Shown: positions 54,215 through 63,731, counted from the stretch's first letter. The stretch: DNA of 64,000 bases from Maritalea mobilis (GCF_019800885.1 NZ_JAHVKE010000001.1:496001-560000), one strand, 5' to 3'. Translations and numbers: made by a program. The notes: generated from the letters alone by a model not told the origin.

Positions 54215-55177
54215 ATGGCCCTGGAAGACGCGAAACACCAGATCGACACCGCCATCACGCGCGACGAGTTCAAGGGGTTGGCCTTCGAGAACGCCTTTTC
54301 GGGCGTGACCAGCTTCCTGCGCCGTACCTACACCAAGGACCTCAGCGGCGTGGACGTAGCGATCACCGGCATTCCCTTCGACCAGTCGGTGACGAACCGG
54401 CCCGGCACCCGGTTCGGCCCGCGCGCGATCCGCGCGGCCTCCAGCCTGCAACCCTTCGATCCGCCCTATGGCTGGGATGGCTATTCGCCGCTCGAAGCAC
54501 TGGCCATTGCCGATTACGGCGACATGGCGCTGGATTATGCCTATACCGCCGACGTGCCCGCCCGGATCGAGGCGCATATCAAGGGCATCCTCGACGCAGG
54601 CGCCGCCGCGATCACGCTTGGCGGCGATCACTCCATCACCCTGCCGATCCTGCGCGCCCATGCGGCCAAGCACGGGCCCGTCGCCCTGATCCAGGTCGAT
54701 GCCCATACCGACACATGGCCCGATGACGACGCGTCCCGCATCGACCACGGCACCTTCTGCTACACGGCGGTGAAGGAGGGGCTGATCGACGTGGCCCATT
54801 CCGCCCATGTCGGCATCCGCACCGTGGTCGAAGACAATCTCGGCATTCACATCCACGACGCGGCCGAGGTGCATGCGCGCGGGGCAGGGGCCGTGGCCGA
54901 GGACCTGCGCGCACGGGTCGGGGAGCGGCCCGTTTACCTCAGCTTCGACATCGACGGTCTGGACCCGGCTTTTGCCCCCGGCACAGGCACGCCGGTCTGG
55001 GGCGGCCTGTCCAGCGCACAGGCCGCGCAACTGTTGCGCGGACTCGCGGGGATCACCCTTGTCGGCGGCGACGTGGTCGAGGTTTCGCCCCCCTTCGACC
55101 ATGCCGAGATGACGGCGGTGGCCGGCGCCCATGTGGCGATGGAATTGCTCTGCCTTTGGGGCTGGACCCGCCGCTAG
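54215..55177 (+). CDS. speB: Agmatinase-family ureohydrolase
   Basis: A 320-residue binuclear manganese enzyme. Metal-binding motifs GGDHSITLP, DAHTDTW and SFDIDGLDPAFAPGTGTP are intact. Agmatine to putrescine is the default activity; some Rhodobacterales relatives use guanidino acids, so the substrate is not certain. GAAACGGAG lies upstream. Confidence 0.9.
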   Translation: MALEDAKHQIDTAITRDEFKGLAFENAFSGVTSFLRRTYTKDLSGVDVAITGIPFDQSVTNRPGTRFGPRAIRAASSLQPFDPPYGWDGYSPLEALAIADYGDMALDYAYTADVPARIEAHIKGILDAGAAAITLGGDHSITLPILRAHAAKHGPVALIQVDAHTDTWPDDDASRIDHGTFCYTAVKEGLIDVAHSAHVGIRTVVEDNLGIHIHDAAEVHARGAGAVAEDLRARVGERPVYLSFDIDGLDPAFAPGTGTPVWGGLSSAQAAQLLRGLAGITLVGGDVVEVSPPFDHAEMTAVAGAHVAMELLCLWGWTRR

Positions 55178-55241
55178 AGGCTGGACGCAGCCGCCCCCTT
55201 CGCGGTAAGCCAAACCAACGCTTTCAACCCGGACGCGAGCC

Positions 55242-56198
55242 ATGCCCCTCAGGCGCTCCGAACCCACGCAACAGTCGCTCCAGCGCCAGGTCGCGCGCGA
55301 GATCTCCTATGCGTCTTCGGCCGCCTCCAAGGGCGGGCGCGCGATGATCCGGGTGATGGAGAACGCCACCGGTCGCATGGGCCTGATCCGCCGGGCCGAG
55401 GGCTATGACGACGAGGTGCGGCAGGGCCGCGATTTCTGGCAGGTGATGACCGATCGCTACGGGCTCAGCCTCGACGTGATCGGCGGCAGCCTGTCGAACA
55501 TCCCCGCCGAGGGGCCAGTGGTGGTGATCGCCAACCATCCCTACGGCATCCTCGACGGGCTGATGATGGGCCATATCCTCAGCAAGGCGCGGGGCGATTT
55601 CCGCATCCTGGCCCACCGCGTGTTCCGCAAGGCCGAGGATATCGACCGGGTCATCCTGCCCATCAGCTTCGATGACACGAAAGAGGCGCTGGCGCTGAAC
55701 ATCGAAACCCGGCGCGAGGCGCTGCGCTACCTCTCCGACGGGGGCGCGATCGGGGTCTTTCCCGGCGGCACGGTCTCGACGGCGGCCAAGCCCTTTGGCC
55801 GCCCGATGGATCCCGGCTGGCGCGGTTTCACCGCCAAGATGATTGCGAAATCCGACGCCACCGTGGTGCCGATCTTCTTCGACGGCCACAATTCGCGCCT
55901 CTTCCAGCTGATGAGCCACCTGCACACGACCCTGCGTATGGGCCTTCTCATCAAGGAATTCCGCTCCCGCGTGAACAGCCCCGTGCGCGTCGTCATCGGC
56001 GATCCGATCCCGCGCGCCGAGTTGGAGCCCTTCGCCCGCGACACCAAGGCGATGATGGCCTTCCTGCGCGAAAGGACCTATGGGTTAAGCCCGAGGCCGC
56101 TGGACCCGCGGCTGAGAGGATTCGAATTCGAGGCACAGCACCGCGACAGGGATGACGAGGGCGCACGCCCGCGCGGCAAGCTGAAAGACAGGTATTGA
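55242..56198 (+). CDS. Lysophospholipid/glycerol acyltransferase family protein
   Basis: A 318-residue protein of the PlsC-like superfamily: [18 protein letters not shown] supplies the NHxxxxD catalytic motif (H then D), and the [12 protein letters not shown] segment corresponds to the FPEGT motif with glycine in place of glutamate. It lacks clear membrane helices. Similar proteins in Rhodobacterales are annotated as acyltransferases or hemolysin-like OlsA relatives. murI starts 4 bases after it. Confidence 0.82.
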   Translation: MPLRRSEPTQQSLQRQVAREISYASSAASKGGRAMIRVMENATGRMGLIRRAEGYDDEVRQGRDFWQVMTDRYGLSLDVIGGSLSNIPAEGPVVVIANHPYGILDGLMMGHILSKARGDFRILAHRVFRKAEDIDRVILPISFDDTKEALALNIETRREALRYLSDGGAIGVFPGGTVSTAAKPFGRPMDPGWRGFTAKMIAKSDATVVPIFFDGHNSRLFQLMSHLHTTLRMGLLIKEFRSRVNSPVRVVIGDPIPRAELEPFARDTKAMMAFLRERTYGLSPRPLDPRLRGFEFEAQHRDRDDEGARPRGKLKDRY

Positions 56199-56202
56199 GG
56201 CG

Positions 56203-57021
56203 ATGGCAGTCGGGATTTTCGATAGCGGATTGGGTGGTCTGACGGTTCTTGAGGCGGTGACCAAGCGCCTGCCGGACCTGCCCGTGGTCTATTTCGGTGA
56301 CAACGCCCACACCCCCTATGGCGTGCGCGATGCCGATGACATCTACGAGCTGACCACCGCCGGCGTGCAATGCCTGTTCGATCAGGGCTGCGACCTCGTG
56401 ATCCTGGCCTGCAACACGGCCTCCGCCGCCGCGCTGCGCCGGATGCAGGAAGGCTGGGTGCCCCATGACAAGCGCGTACTCGGCGTGTTCGTGCCGCTGA
56501 TCGAGGCGCTGACCGAACGCAAATGGGGCGACAACTCCCCCCCGCGCGAAGTCGCGGTAAAGCACGTCGCACTCTTTGCCACGCCCACCACCGTCTCCAG
56601 CCGCGCCTTCCAGCGCGAACTGGCCTTCCGCGCCATCGGCGTCGACGTGGAGGCGCAGCCTTGCGCCGGTGTCGTCGACGCGATCGAGATGGGCGACATG
56701 ATCCTGGCCGATGCGCTGGTGCGGTCCCACGTGGAATCGCTGCAACGGCGGATGCCGAGGCCCGAGGCCGCGATCCTGGGCTGCACCCATTACCCGCTGG
56801 TCGAAGAGGTCTTCCGTGATGCGCTGGGGCCGGACGTGGCCGTCTATTCCCAGCCCAATCTCGTGGCCGAAAGCCTTGCCGATTACCTCGAGCGCCGCCC
56901 CGAAATGGTGGGGCCGGGTGCCGAGACCCGGTTCCTGACCACGGGTGACCCCAAGCGCGTCTCCTCCAAGGCCACGCAATTCCTGCGACGACAGATCGAC
57001 TTCACCGCCGCCGATCTTTGA
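56203..57021 (+). CDS. murI: Glutamate racemase
   Basis: This 272-residue enzyme makes D-glutamate for peptidoglycan. The two catalytic cysteines are in [10 protein letters not shown] (about residue 68-77) and GCTHYPLV (about 193-200). [10 protein letters not shown] at the N-terminus is diagnostic. It is coupled closely to the acyltransferase gene and precedes argC. Confidence 0.96.
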   Translation: MAVGIFDSGLGGLTVLEAVTKRLPDLPVVYFGDNAHTPYGVRDADDIYELTTAGVQCLFDQGCDLVILACNTASAAALRRMQEGWVPHDKRVLGVFVPLIEALTERKWGDNSPPREVAVKHVALFATPTTVSSRAFQRELAFRAIGVDVEAQPCAGVVDAIEMGDMILADALVRSHVESLQRRMPRPEAAILGCTHYPLVEEVFRDALGPDVAVYSQPNLVAESLADYLERRPEMVGPGAETRFLTTGDPKRVSSKATQFLRRQIDFTAADL

Positions 57022-57052
57022 CCTTTCGCCCTTTTCTGGGGGTTCGCAGACC

Positions 57053-58081
57053 ATGACCTACAAAATCGCCATTCTCGGCGCGTCCGGCTATACCGGCGCC
57101 GAACTCACCCGGCTGATCCTCGGCCATCCCGACATGACCCTTGTCGCGCTCACCGGCGAGCGCAAGGCCGGCCGCGCCATGGCCGAGGTCTATCCGTTCC
57201 TGCGCGGCTTCGACCTGCCCGATCTCTGCCGGATCGAGGATGTGGATTTCTCTGGGGTGGATCTCGCCTTTTGCGCGCTGCCGCATGCGACATCACAACG
57301 CGTGATCAAGGGTTTGCCTCGCGATCTTAAAGTTGTGGACTTGTCCGCCGATTTCCGCCTGCGCGACCCCGCCGCCTATGCCAAGTGGTATGGCAAACCC
57401 CATGACGCGCCCGAGTTGCAGGCAGAGGCCGTCTATGGCCTGACCGAGTTCTACCGCGACCAGATCCGCACCGCACGGCTGGTGGCCGGCACCGGCTGCA
57501 ACGCCGCGACCGGGCAATACGCCATCCGGCCGCTGCTTGCGGCGGGCGTGATCGACCCCGACGAGATCATCATCAACCTGATCACCGGCGTTTCGGGCGC
57601 GGGGCGCAGCCTGAAGGAAAACCTGCTGCACGCCGAGATGAGCGAGGGCGCGAACGCCTACGCCATCGGCAGCACGCACCGGCACCTCGGCGAATTCGAC
57701 CAGGAATTCAGCGCCATTGCCGGCCGTCCCGTGTCGGTGCAGTTCACCCCGCATCTGGCGCCGATGAACCGTGGCATCCTCGCCACCGTCTACGTGCACG
57801 GCCATGCGCAGGCGATCTACGAGGCGCTGGAGCAGGCCTACCGGGACGAACCCTTCATCCAGATGCTTCCCTTTGGCGCATCCCCCTCGACTCACGACGT
57901 CAGAGGAAGCAATTATGTCCATGTCGGTGTGACGGCGGACCGGCGGGCGGGACGGGCCTCGGTGTTCGTTGCGCTCGACAATCTGTGCAAGGGCTCTTCG
58001 GGGCAAGCGCTTCAGAACGCGAACCTGATGCTGGGGGTGGAGGAAACCACCGGCTTGCTGGGCGCGGCGCTGTTCCCCTGA
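57053..58081 (+). CDS. argC: N-acetyl-gamma-glutamyl-phosphate reductase
   Basis: A 342-residue arginine-pathway enzyme. The NADP loop [10 protein letters not shown] is at the start; the catalytic Cys lies in [13 protein letters not shown] (about residue 147). ATG 57053 sits 31 bases after murI with GGGGGTT upstream; the longer frame lacks homology. ccmE follows after 25 bases. Confidence 0.95.
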   Translation: MTYKIAILGASGYTGAELTRLILGHPDMTLVALTGERKAGRAMAEVYPFLRGFDLPDLCRIEDVDFSGVDLAFCALPHATSQRVIKGLPRDLKVVDLSADFRLRDPAAYAKWYGKPHDAPELQAEAVYGLTEFYRDQIRTARLVAGTGCNAATGQYAIRPLLAAGVIDPDEIIINLITGVSGAGRSLKENLLHAEMSEGANAYAIGSTHRHLGEFDQEFSAIAGRPVSVQFTPHLAPMNRGILATVYVHGHAQAIYEALEQAYRDEPFIQMLPFGASPSTHDVRGSNYVHVGVTADRRAGRASVFVALDNLCKGSSGQALQNANLMLGVEETTGLLGAALFP

Positions 58082-58106
58082 CGCCCCATTGAGGAGACGA
58101 ACGACC

Positions 58107-58568
58107 ATGCGCGGTCTCAAGAAACAGCGGCGGATTCAGGTCATCATCGTGGCCACCCTCGCCCTGGCCGTATCCGCCGGCCTGATCGGATATGCCATGC
58201 GCGACGGAATCAACTTCTTCCGCGCGCCCATCGACGTGGTGGAAAGCCCGCCACCGCCCACCGAGGTGTTCCGCATCGGCGGCCTGGTCGAGGATGGCAG
58301 CCTGATCCGCGGGCAGGGCGAGACGATCCGCTTCACCGTGACCGATGGCGGGGCCTCCGTGCCGGTGACCTATACCGGCGTGCTGCCCGACCTCTTCGGC
58401 GAGGGGCAGGGGATGGTCGGCACCGGCCGCCTGATCGACGGCGTCTTCGAGGCGACCGAGATCCTGGCCCGCCATGACGAAACCTACATGCCCGCCGAGG
58501 TGATCGACGCCCTGGAAGAGCAGGGGGTCTACCGTCACATGGAAGACGAGGCGCAGCCCGAAAGCTGA
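58107..58568 (+). CDS. ccmE: Cytochrome c maturation heme chaperone CcmE
   Basis: A 153-residue protein: helix at 10-30, then periplasmic OB-fold. The covalent heme-binding His123 lies in ARHDETYMP, the family signature. It carries heme from CcmC to CcmF. GAGGAGACGAACG precedes the start; the frame's 6-residue longer version is less likely. The gene ends at a hairpin. Confidence 0.95.
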   Translation: MRGLKKQRRIQVIIVATLALAVSAGLIGYAMRDGINFFRAPIDVVESPPPPTEVFRIGGLVEDGSLIRGQGETIRFTVTDGGASVPVTYTGVLPDLFGEGQGMVGTGRLIDGVFEATEILARHDETYMPAEVIDALEEQGVYRHMEDEAQPES

Positions 58569-58601
58569 GGGATTTCGCCGCGCTGACGCGCGTCGACCCG
58601 G

Positions 58602-58628
58602 GCGAGAGGGGCTGTCTGCCCCTCTCGC
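58602..58628 (+). terminator. Perfect GC hairpin after ccmE
   Basis: GCGAGAGGGGC-TGTCT-GCCCCTCTCGC, 11 perfect pairs, 33 bases after the stop. There is no T-run directly after, but a tail CCCCGAGCATATTTTCAGGATAAAGAGG follows (58635-58662, discontinuous from the stem), resembling the tail at 13691-13730. Confidence 0.7.
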
Positions 58629-58699
58629 GCTCTCCCCGAGCATATTTTCAGGATAAAGAGGGGGCGCGGCCGGAGGGGGCGCATCTTTTGTCGTCTCCG

Positions 58700-58714
58700 T
58701 TAACCGAATCTTAG
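58700..58714 (+). promoter_or_regulatory. CtrA-like binding site before the endolysin gene
   Basis: TTAA-CCGAATC-TTAG matches the alphaproteobacterial CtrA consensus TTAA-N7-TTAA with one mismatch, and includes the preferred TTAACC half-site. It lies 53 bases upstream of the endolysin ATG. In Rhodobacter capsulatus the gene-transfer-agent lysis genes depend on CtrA. Binding here is inferred from the motif and context. Confidence 0.45.
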
Positions 58715-58767
58715 GAAAGCTGTGGTGTCCTGCTCGGGATTGAAACCTTGAGCATGGAGGGCGAGCC

Positions 58768-59379
58768 ATGCTTTCGGTTCGTGCTATTGCCGATCAGATT
58801 GTCGCCCGCGAGGGCGGGTTCGTGGACGACCCGGACGATCCGGGCGGGGCGACGAAACACGGCGTGACCATTCACACGATGCGCAGCCTCGGGCTGGATC
58901 TCGACGCCGATGGCGACGTGGATTTGGACGACGTGCGCGCGGTCACCCCCGAGATCGCCGCCGATATCTTCCTGCGCCACTATTTCGAAGGGCCACGCAT
59001 CGCCATGTTGCCCGAGGTGCTGCAGCCGTCGGTCTTCGACATGTATGTCAATACGGGCTCGAACGCGGTGCGCATCCTGCAACGGCTGTTGCGCGACATG
59101 GGGCTGGATATCGCCGTGGACGGGGTGATCGGGCCGCAGACCGCGCGCGCGGCCCATGCCGCCCTGCGCCAGGCGCCCGATCACCTGGCCGATGCCTACG
59201 GGATCGCGCGGCGCAACTATTACTACCGCATCGCCGATCGCCGCCCGGCCAGCCGCAAATACGCGCGCCGCCGCGATGGCGGCAAGGGCGGCTGGATCCT
59301 GCGGGCCGAGGAATTCATCTCGCCGCGCTTTCACCTGACGGAGGCCGAGCATCGCGCCCGGGTAGCGGCATGGGGCTGA
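58768..59379 (+). CDS. GH108 N-acetylmuramidase (GTA-type endolysin)
   Basis: A 203-residue peptidoglycan hydrolase. REGGFVDDPDDPGGATKHGVT (residues 14-34) is the GH108 catalytic region with Glu15; the C-terminal part (LDIAVDGVIGPQTARAA) is a putative peptidoglycan-binding domain. It has no signal peptide and so needs a holin. It overlaps the following holin gene by 10 bases, the same pairing as the endolysin and holin that release gene transfer agents in Rhodobacter capsulatus. GGAGGGCGAGCC precedes the ATG. Confidence 0.9.
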   Translation: MLSVRAIADQIVAREGGFVDDPDDPGGATKHGVTIHTMRSLGLDLDADGDVDLDDVRAVTPEIAADIFLRHYFEGPRIAMLPEVLQPSVFDMYVNTGSNAVRILQRLLRDMGLDIAVDGVIGPQTARAAHAALRQAPDHLADAYGIARRNYYYRIADRRPASRKYARRRDGGKGGWILRAEEFISPRFHLTEAEHRARVAAWG

Positions 59380-59861
59380 TCGACCGGGCCATCGGGGCAA
59401 GCCGCGCCTTGGACGCCATGGGCGACGCGGTAGAGGGCGTGTCGGAAGTGTTCGTCGAGAACGCGACGCGCCGCATGGAACTTGCCGCCGAGGCGCGCGC
59501 CGCCGCGCTGGAGGCGGCCTCGACCGAATTCCAACACGCGGGCAACAGCCTGTTCGACCGCTTCGTCAATGGGGTGAACCGGCTGCCGCGCCCCTTCCTC
59601 GCGCTCGGGACCCTGGGTCTGTTCGTCTACGCGATGGCCGATCCCGAGGGGTTCGCGGCGCGGATGCGCGGGCTGGCCGAGGTGCCCGATCCGCTGTGGT
59701 GGCTCTTGGGGGCGATCGTCAGCTTCTATTTCGGCGCGCGGGAGCTGCATTACTTCCGCAGCCCCGCCAACCCCGCAACGCCCCGCCGACCCGAGACGGG
59801 CGCGGCGGAGAACCCGGCGCTCTCCGCCTGGCGGTCCCAGGCGGGCGAGGGGGAGGACTAG
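59370..59861 (+). CDS. Holin family protein (GTA holin type)
   Basis: A 163-residue protein. The N-terminal half is an amphipathic alanine-rich helix (about 10-60), followed by membrane helices at about 74-90 (FLALGTLGLFVYAMA) and 108-124 (LWWLLGAIVSFYFGA). The pattern fits the Pfam family of holins for gene-transfer-agent release. It overlaps the endolysin start-to-stop by 10 bases; both would be made together. The stop shares CTAG with the opposing peptidase. Confidence 0.85.
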   Translation: MGLIDRAIGASRALDAMGDAVEGVSEVFVENATRRMELAAEARAAALEAASTEFQHAGNSLFDRFVNGVNRLPRPFLALGTLGLFVYAMADPEGFAARMRGLAEVPDPLWWLLGAIVSFYFGARELHYFRSPANPATPRRPETGAAENPALSAWRSQAGEGED

Positions 59862-61270
59862 GCTTGCCCCAGCAACGTCTCTCGCGTGACCTCGCCCAGA
59901 TCCCAGTAGAGCCCCGCCATCAGACGCGTCGCATCGGCGAAGATCGCCGTGGGCAGATGCTCGTTCGGGGCATGCTGGGAACAGCCCGGGTAGGAATGGG
60001 GCACCCAGACCGTCGGCAGGCCCAGAATGTCGGTGAAAATGTCGTTAGGCAGCGACCCGCCGAGCGAGGGCAGCACCACGGGCCGCGCGCCGGTGGTCCG
60101 TTCCAGCGACTGCACGGCAAAGCGCGCGGCGGGGTGATCGGGCGGCGTGGCCGAGGCGGCGAAGGCGGGGCCGATCTCCTCGACCTCGATATCGCCGAAG
60201 CCTTCCCTGGCCAGATGCGCGCGCAGGTGTTCGGCCAGCCTGTCTTCCTCGAGGCCCACGACATAGCGCAATTGCACCCAGGCCGTGGCCTCGGGCGGGA
60301 TGGCGTTGACCGGATGCTCGGGCGTGCCGCAGGTGAAGGCGAGGATCTCGGCCGAGTTCCAGCCATGGACCCGCTCGGCCGGTGCCATGTTCGGCGTGCC
60401 CCAGCCCTCGTCGACCTCGCCCCCGGCAGGGGTCAGGCCCAGCAGGGCGGCGCGGACGGGGCGCGGGATGCCGCCCTCAGGTGTCCAGCCGGGCACCTTG
60501 ATCGCGCCACGCGCGTCCGAGATGCAGGCCAGCGCATGCGCCATCTCCAGCCCCGGATTGCGCAAGAGCCCGCCGAAATTGCCGGAATGCCGCCCACCCT
60601 CGCGCCGCTTGAGATGCAGCTTGAAGGTGCGCCCGCCGCGCGCGCCCAGGAAAATCGTGGGCCGGTCGGCGGCGATGCGCGGCCCGTCCGAGGCGACCAG
60701 AAGGTCGGCGGCGAGGTCGTTCTTGCGCGCTGTGCACAGCTCACGCAGGCCGGGCGAGCCGATCTCTTCGCCCATCTCCACGATCCAGATCAGGTTGAAC
60801 CCAAGCTTGCCGCCGCGCGCCGCCATGGCTGCCTGAACCGCGGTGAGATTGACGAGGAACTGGCCCTTGTTGTCGGCGATCCCGCGCCCGTAAAGCCGGG
60901 CTTCCCCGGCCGCCTCGGTCAGGGTCCACGGGTCGCGCCCCTCGCGCCATTGGCCGTCCATACCGGGGACGGTGTCGCCATGGGCATAGCCCAGAACGGT
61001 GGGGCGGTCCGGGTCCTCGATGCGGCGGGCGATCAGAAAAGGGTGACCCTCGGCGGTCGTGCGCTCGGTCTCGAAGCCTATGGCGGTGAACCCGGCCTCG
61101 ACATGATCGAGATAGGCAGCGATCTGCGGGCCAGCGTCGTCGGCGGAGGCATCGGTGCGAAACGCGATCAGGTCGGCCAGCGCGGCCCGAAACGCGGCGC
61201 TGCCCGCGATGTCTTCGCCATAGCGGGTGGCGGTTGTGCGGCTGTCGGTGGGATCGGGCGAGTCGGACAC
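59858..61270 (-). CDS. M20-family dipeptidase/deacylase
   Basis: A 470-residue metallopeptidase. YAHGDTVPG, GRGIADNKGQ and EMGEEIGSPG provide the dinuclear zinc site and the catalytic glutamate of the M20 family. A GTG start at 61270 follows GGAGGT; the longer frame runs into the tRNA gene and is not used. Substrate unknown. Confidence 0.9.
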   Translation of the reverse strand: MSDSPDPTDSRTTATRYGEDIAGSAAFRAALADLIAFRTDASADDAGPQIAAYLDHVEAGFTAIGFETERTTAEGHPFLIARRIEDPDRPTVLGYAHGDTVPGMDGQWREGRDPWTLTEAAGEARLYGRGIADNKGQFLVNLTAVQAAMAARGGKLGFNLIWIVEMGEEIGSPGLRELCTARKNDLAADLLVASDGPRIAADRPTIFLGARGGRTFKLHLKRREGGRHSGNFGGLLRNPGLEMAHALACISDARGAIKVPGWTPEGGIPRPVRAALLGLTPAGGEVDEGWGTPNMAPAERVHGWNSAEILAFTCGTPEHPVNAIPPEATAWVQLRYVVGLEEDRLAEHLRAHLAREGFGDIEVEEIGPAFAASATPPDHPAARFAVQSLERTTGARPVVLPSLGGSLPNDIFTDILGLPTVWVPHSYPGCSQHAPNEHLPTAIFADATRLMAGLYWDLGEVTRETLLGQA

Positions 61271-61404
61271 GGGGCACCTCCAGAAACGGGACGCCACAGG
61301 CTTGGCCGCGTTGGCCGCCGGGTGCAAGAGGGGCACCGGGGCAATCCGGCGGTCTGGTCGAAGGGGAAAGATGGCACGGTCGGCCTGCGCCCAAGGCGGG
61401 CAAG

Positions 61405-61494
61405 TGGCGGAGAGACAGGGATTCGAACCCTGGGTGGACTTGCGCCCACAACGGTTTTCGAGACCGCCCCGTTCGACCACTCCGGCACCTCTCC
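61405..61494 (-). tRNA. tRNA-Ser (anticodon CGA)
   Basis: The minus strand reads GGAGAGGTGCCGGAGTGGTC and so on, with a class II variable arm. The anticodon stem-loop GCGGT-CTCGAAA-ACCGT gives CGA, serine UCG. The T-arm GGGTTCGAATCCC and acceptor TCTCTCC pair with GGAGAGG (one G-U). CCA is encoded at 61407-61405. About 90 nt. Confidence 0.96.
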
Positions 61495-61715
61495 GCAAGG
61501 CACGTGGTCCGTGTGGAGGCGGCATTTAGCGAAAGGGCGCGGGGCGTGCAAGGGGGCGTCGGCGCTTTTCGTGATGCGCCGCGCCAAAGGCTCTCTGCTT
61601 ACCGTGATTTCACGTCTGCGGCATTTGCCATGGGCCGGGGCGCTTGCGGCTGGTATGCTTGGGGCCGCGAGACCATGTTGAGACCGTTACGTTCTTTCAA
61701 CACGGAGATGATCGG

Positions 61716-62594
61716 ATGCTGAAAGCTGCCCTCGTTGCCCTGCCGTTGACGCTTGGCCTTCTCGCCGCGCCCATGGCCGTTGCGCAGACGCCGGCGCAGA
61801 CCATGCCCGCCACCCCGCCACTATCCGAGCGCGCGCCCGAGCTTCACGCGATGCTCGATGCGCTTGGCATGTACGAGGTGCTGGAGATCATGGCGAGCGA
61901 GGCAATGGCCGGCTCGGTCCAACTGGAGGCGGACATGTTCCCCGGCGATGGCGGCGCGGCCTGGCAGGCGATGATCACGCGGCTGCATTCCGTGGACACG
62001 ATGACCGAGGCCTTCGAAGAGGCCTTCCCGATGGAGCGGATGACGGCCGATCACATCGCGCAGGTCACCGCCTTCGCCACCGCCGAGCCGGGGCGCAGCA
62101 TCATCGAAGGGGAAATCGCCACCCGCCGCGCGTTTCTCGACCCCGCGATCGAGGAAGAGGCGCAGATCCGCTTTCGCGAACGCGCCGAGGCCGGGGACCC
62201 GCGACTTGACCTGCTGACCCGGTTCATTTCGGCCAACGCGCTGGTGGAGCGCAACGTGATGGGCGCGCTCAATTCGAACTACGCCTTCTACCGGGGCCTT
62301 GTCGATGGCGGCGCCTTCGAGGTGGACCTGCCCGAAGACCTGATGCTGGCCGAGGTCTGGGGGCAGGAGCCCGAGATCCGCGCCGACACGATCGAATGGC
62401 TTTATTCCTATCAGTTGGCGGCCTATGACGGCCTGACCGATGGCGACCTTCAGGCCTATATCGCCATGTCCGAGACCGAGGCGGGGCAGGCGCTGAACGC
62501 CGCGCTCTTCACGGCCTTCGACGCGATGTTCGACGCCATGAGCTACGACCTTGGCCAGGCGGCGGCGGTCTTCATCGCGGGCGAGGATACCTGA
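61716..62594 (+). CDS. Secreted DUF2059-domain protein
   Basis: A 292-residue protein with a signal peptide (LTLGLLAAPMAVAQ, cut near residue 24). The region RMTADHIAQVTAFATAEPGRSIIEGE resembles DUF2059, and DLQAYIAMSETEAGQALNAALFTAFDAMFD repeats the theme. Periplasmic, function unknown. CGGAGATGATCGG precedes the ATG. Confidence 0.75.
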   Translation: MLKAALVALPLTLGLLAAPMAVAQTPAQTMPATPPLSERAPELHAMLDALGMYEVLEIMASEAMAGSVQLEADMFPGDGGAAWQAMITRLHSVDTMTEAFEEAFPMERMTADHIAQVTAFATAEPGRSIIEGEIATRRAFLDPAIEEEAQIRFRERAEAGDPRLDLLTRFISANALVERNVMGALNSNYAFYRGLVDGGAFEVDLPEDLMLAEVWGQEPEIRADTIEWLYSYQLAAYDGLTDGDLQAYIAMSETEAGQALNAALFTAFDAMFDAMSYDLGQAAAVFIAGEDT

Positions 62595-62605
62595 GCGCGC
62601 GGCCC

Positions 62606-62634
62606 TTGACCTGAGGGGACGCTTGCGGCATATG
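62606..62634 (+). promoter_or_regulatory. Candidate promoter of rplU-rpmA
   Basis: TTGACC (-35), exactly 17 bases, then CATATG (-10). It lies 12 bases after the DUF2059 stop and would give a leader of about 155 bases before rplU. Confidence 0.5.
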
Positions 62635-62644
62635 GCGGCCTCTA

Positions 62645-62703
62645 CCGCCGTCCGGGTTTCGGGCGGCGGGAATCGTTTTCGACATGACGCCCCGACCGGG
62701 GCG
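62645..62703 (+). other. Structured rplU leader
   Basis: Two hairpins: CCGCCGTCCG-GGTTT-CGGGCGGCGG (62645-62669, ten pairs with one G-U) followed by a T-rich CGTTTTCG, and ACGCCCC-GACC-GGGGCG (62687-62703). A ribosomal-protein autoregulation or attenuation leader is possible. Confidence 0.4.
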
Positions 62704-62795
62704 CGCTGTCCGAGGCGGGGCAGGGGCCACGGTCCGACCCCACGAACACCGGGAAACCGGGGCCACAGGGCGCGGTAGACAAAAGGACCACGCGC

Positions 62796-63449
62796 ATGTT
62801 CGCGGTGATGAAAACCGGCGGCAAGCAGTACAAGGTGAAGGCGGGCGACCGTCTGCGCGTTGAAAAGCTGGCAGCCGATGCGGGCGAAACCGTCCAGTTC
62901 AACGATATTCTGATGCTTGGCGGCGACAGCGCCACCGTGGGCAGCCCCACGGTTGAAGGCGCCGCGGTGCAGGCCACCGTTGTCGACCAGATCAAGGGCG
63001 AAAAGCTGATCCACTTCGTGAAGCGCCGCCGCAAGCACTCGTCGAAGCGCACCAAGGGGCATCGCCAGCAGCTGACGCTGGTCGAGATCACCGAGATCCT
63101 CACCTCGGGTGCTGACAAATCAGGCGTGAAAGCCGCCGTCGGCGCAGGCTCGGTCGCAACGACCGCCGGGGCCGCAGCGGCACCCAAGAAGGCCGCCAAG
63201 CCCGCCAAGACAGAGGCCGCACCGGCCGCAGCCGCAGCCGCCGCCGAAGGCGCGGACGATCTCAAGAAACTGTCGGGCGTCGGTCCCGCGCTTGAGAAGA
63301 AGCTGCTCGAAGCGGGTGTGACCAGCTTCGCCCAGATCGCCGCATGGACGCCGGAAGACGTGGCCGCCATGGACGAGAAGCTGTCCTTCAAGGGCCGCAT
63401 CGAGCGTGAGGGCTGGATCGAACAGGCCAAAGAACTGGCCGGCGAATAA
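62796..63449 (+). CDS. rplU: Ribosomal protein L21 with C-terminal helix-hairpin-helix domain
   Basis: The 217-residue product is about twice the normal L21 length. Residues 1-103 are typical L21 ([35 protein letters not shown]). An Ala/Lys/Pro linker (about 115-150) leads to a C-terminal domain with [29 protein letters not shown], a helix-hairpin-helix motif. The same tail occurs in other Rhodobacterales proteins. rpmA follows 12 bases later. Confidence 0.95.
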   Translation: MFAVMKTGGKQYKVKAGDRLRVEKLAADAGETVQFNDILMLGGDSATVGSPTVEGAAVQATVVDQIKGEKLIHFVKRRRKHSSKRTKGHRQQLTLVEITEILTSGADKSGVKAAVGAGSVATTAGAAAAPKKAAKPAKTEAAPAAAAAAAEGADDLKKLSGVGPALEKKLLEAGVTSFAQIAAWTPEDVAAMDEKLSFKGRIEREGWIEQAKELAGE

Positions 63450-63461
63450 GGAGAGAGACAC

Positions 63462-63731
63462 ATGGCACATAAAAAAGCAGGTGGCTCCAGCCGTAACGGC
63501 CGCGATTCTGCCGGCCGTCGCCTCGGCATCAAGAAATTCGGTGGCGAAGCTGTCGTCCCGGGCAACATCATCGCGCGCCAGCGTGGCACCAAGTGGCACC
63601 CCGGCCAGGGCGTCGGCATGGGCAAGGATCACACGATCTTCGCCACCGCCGAAGGCCACGTGACCTTTGCCAAGGGCTTCAAGGGCCGCACCTTCATTTC
63701 GGTACTGCCGTCGGCCGAGGCCGCGGAGTAA
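63462..63731 (+). CDS. rpmA: Ribosomal protein L27
   Basis: 89 residues, [22 protein letters not shown] with the lysine-rich N-terminus that reaches the peptidyl-transferase centre. GGAGAGAG precedes the start. Last gene of the rplU-rpmA unit. Confidence 0.98.
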   Translation: MAHKKAGGSSRNGRDSAGRRLGIKKFGGEAVVPGNIIARQRGTKWHPGQGVGMGKDHTIFATAEGHVTFAKGFKGRTFISVLPSAEAAE

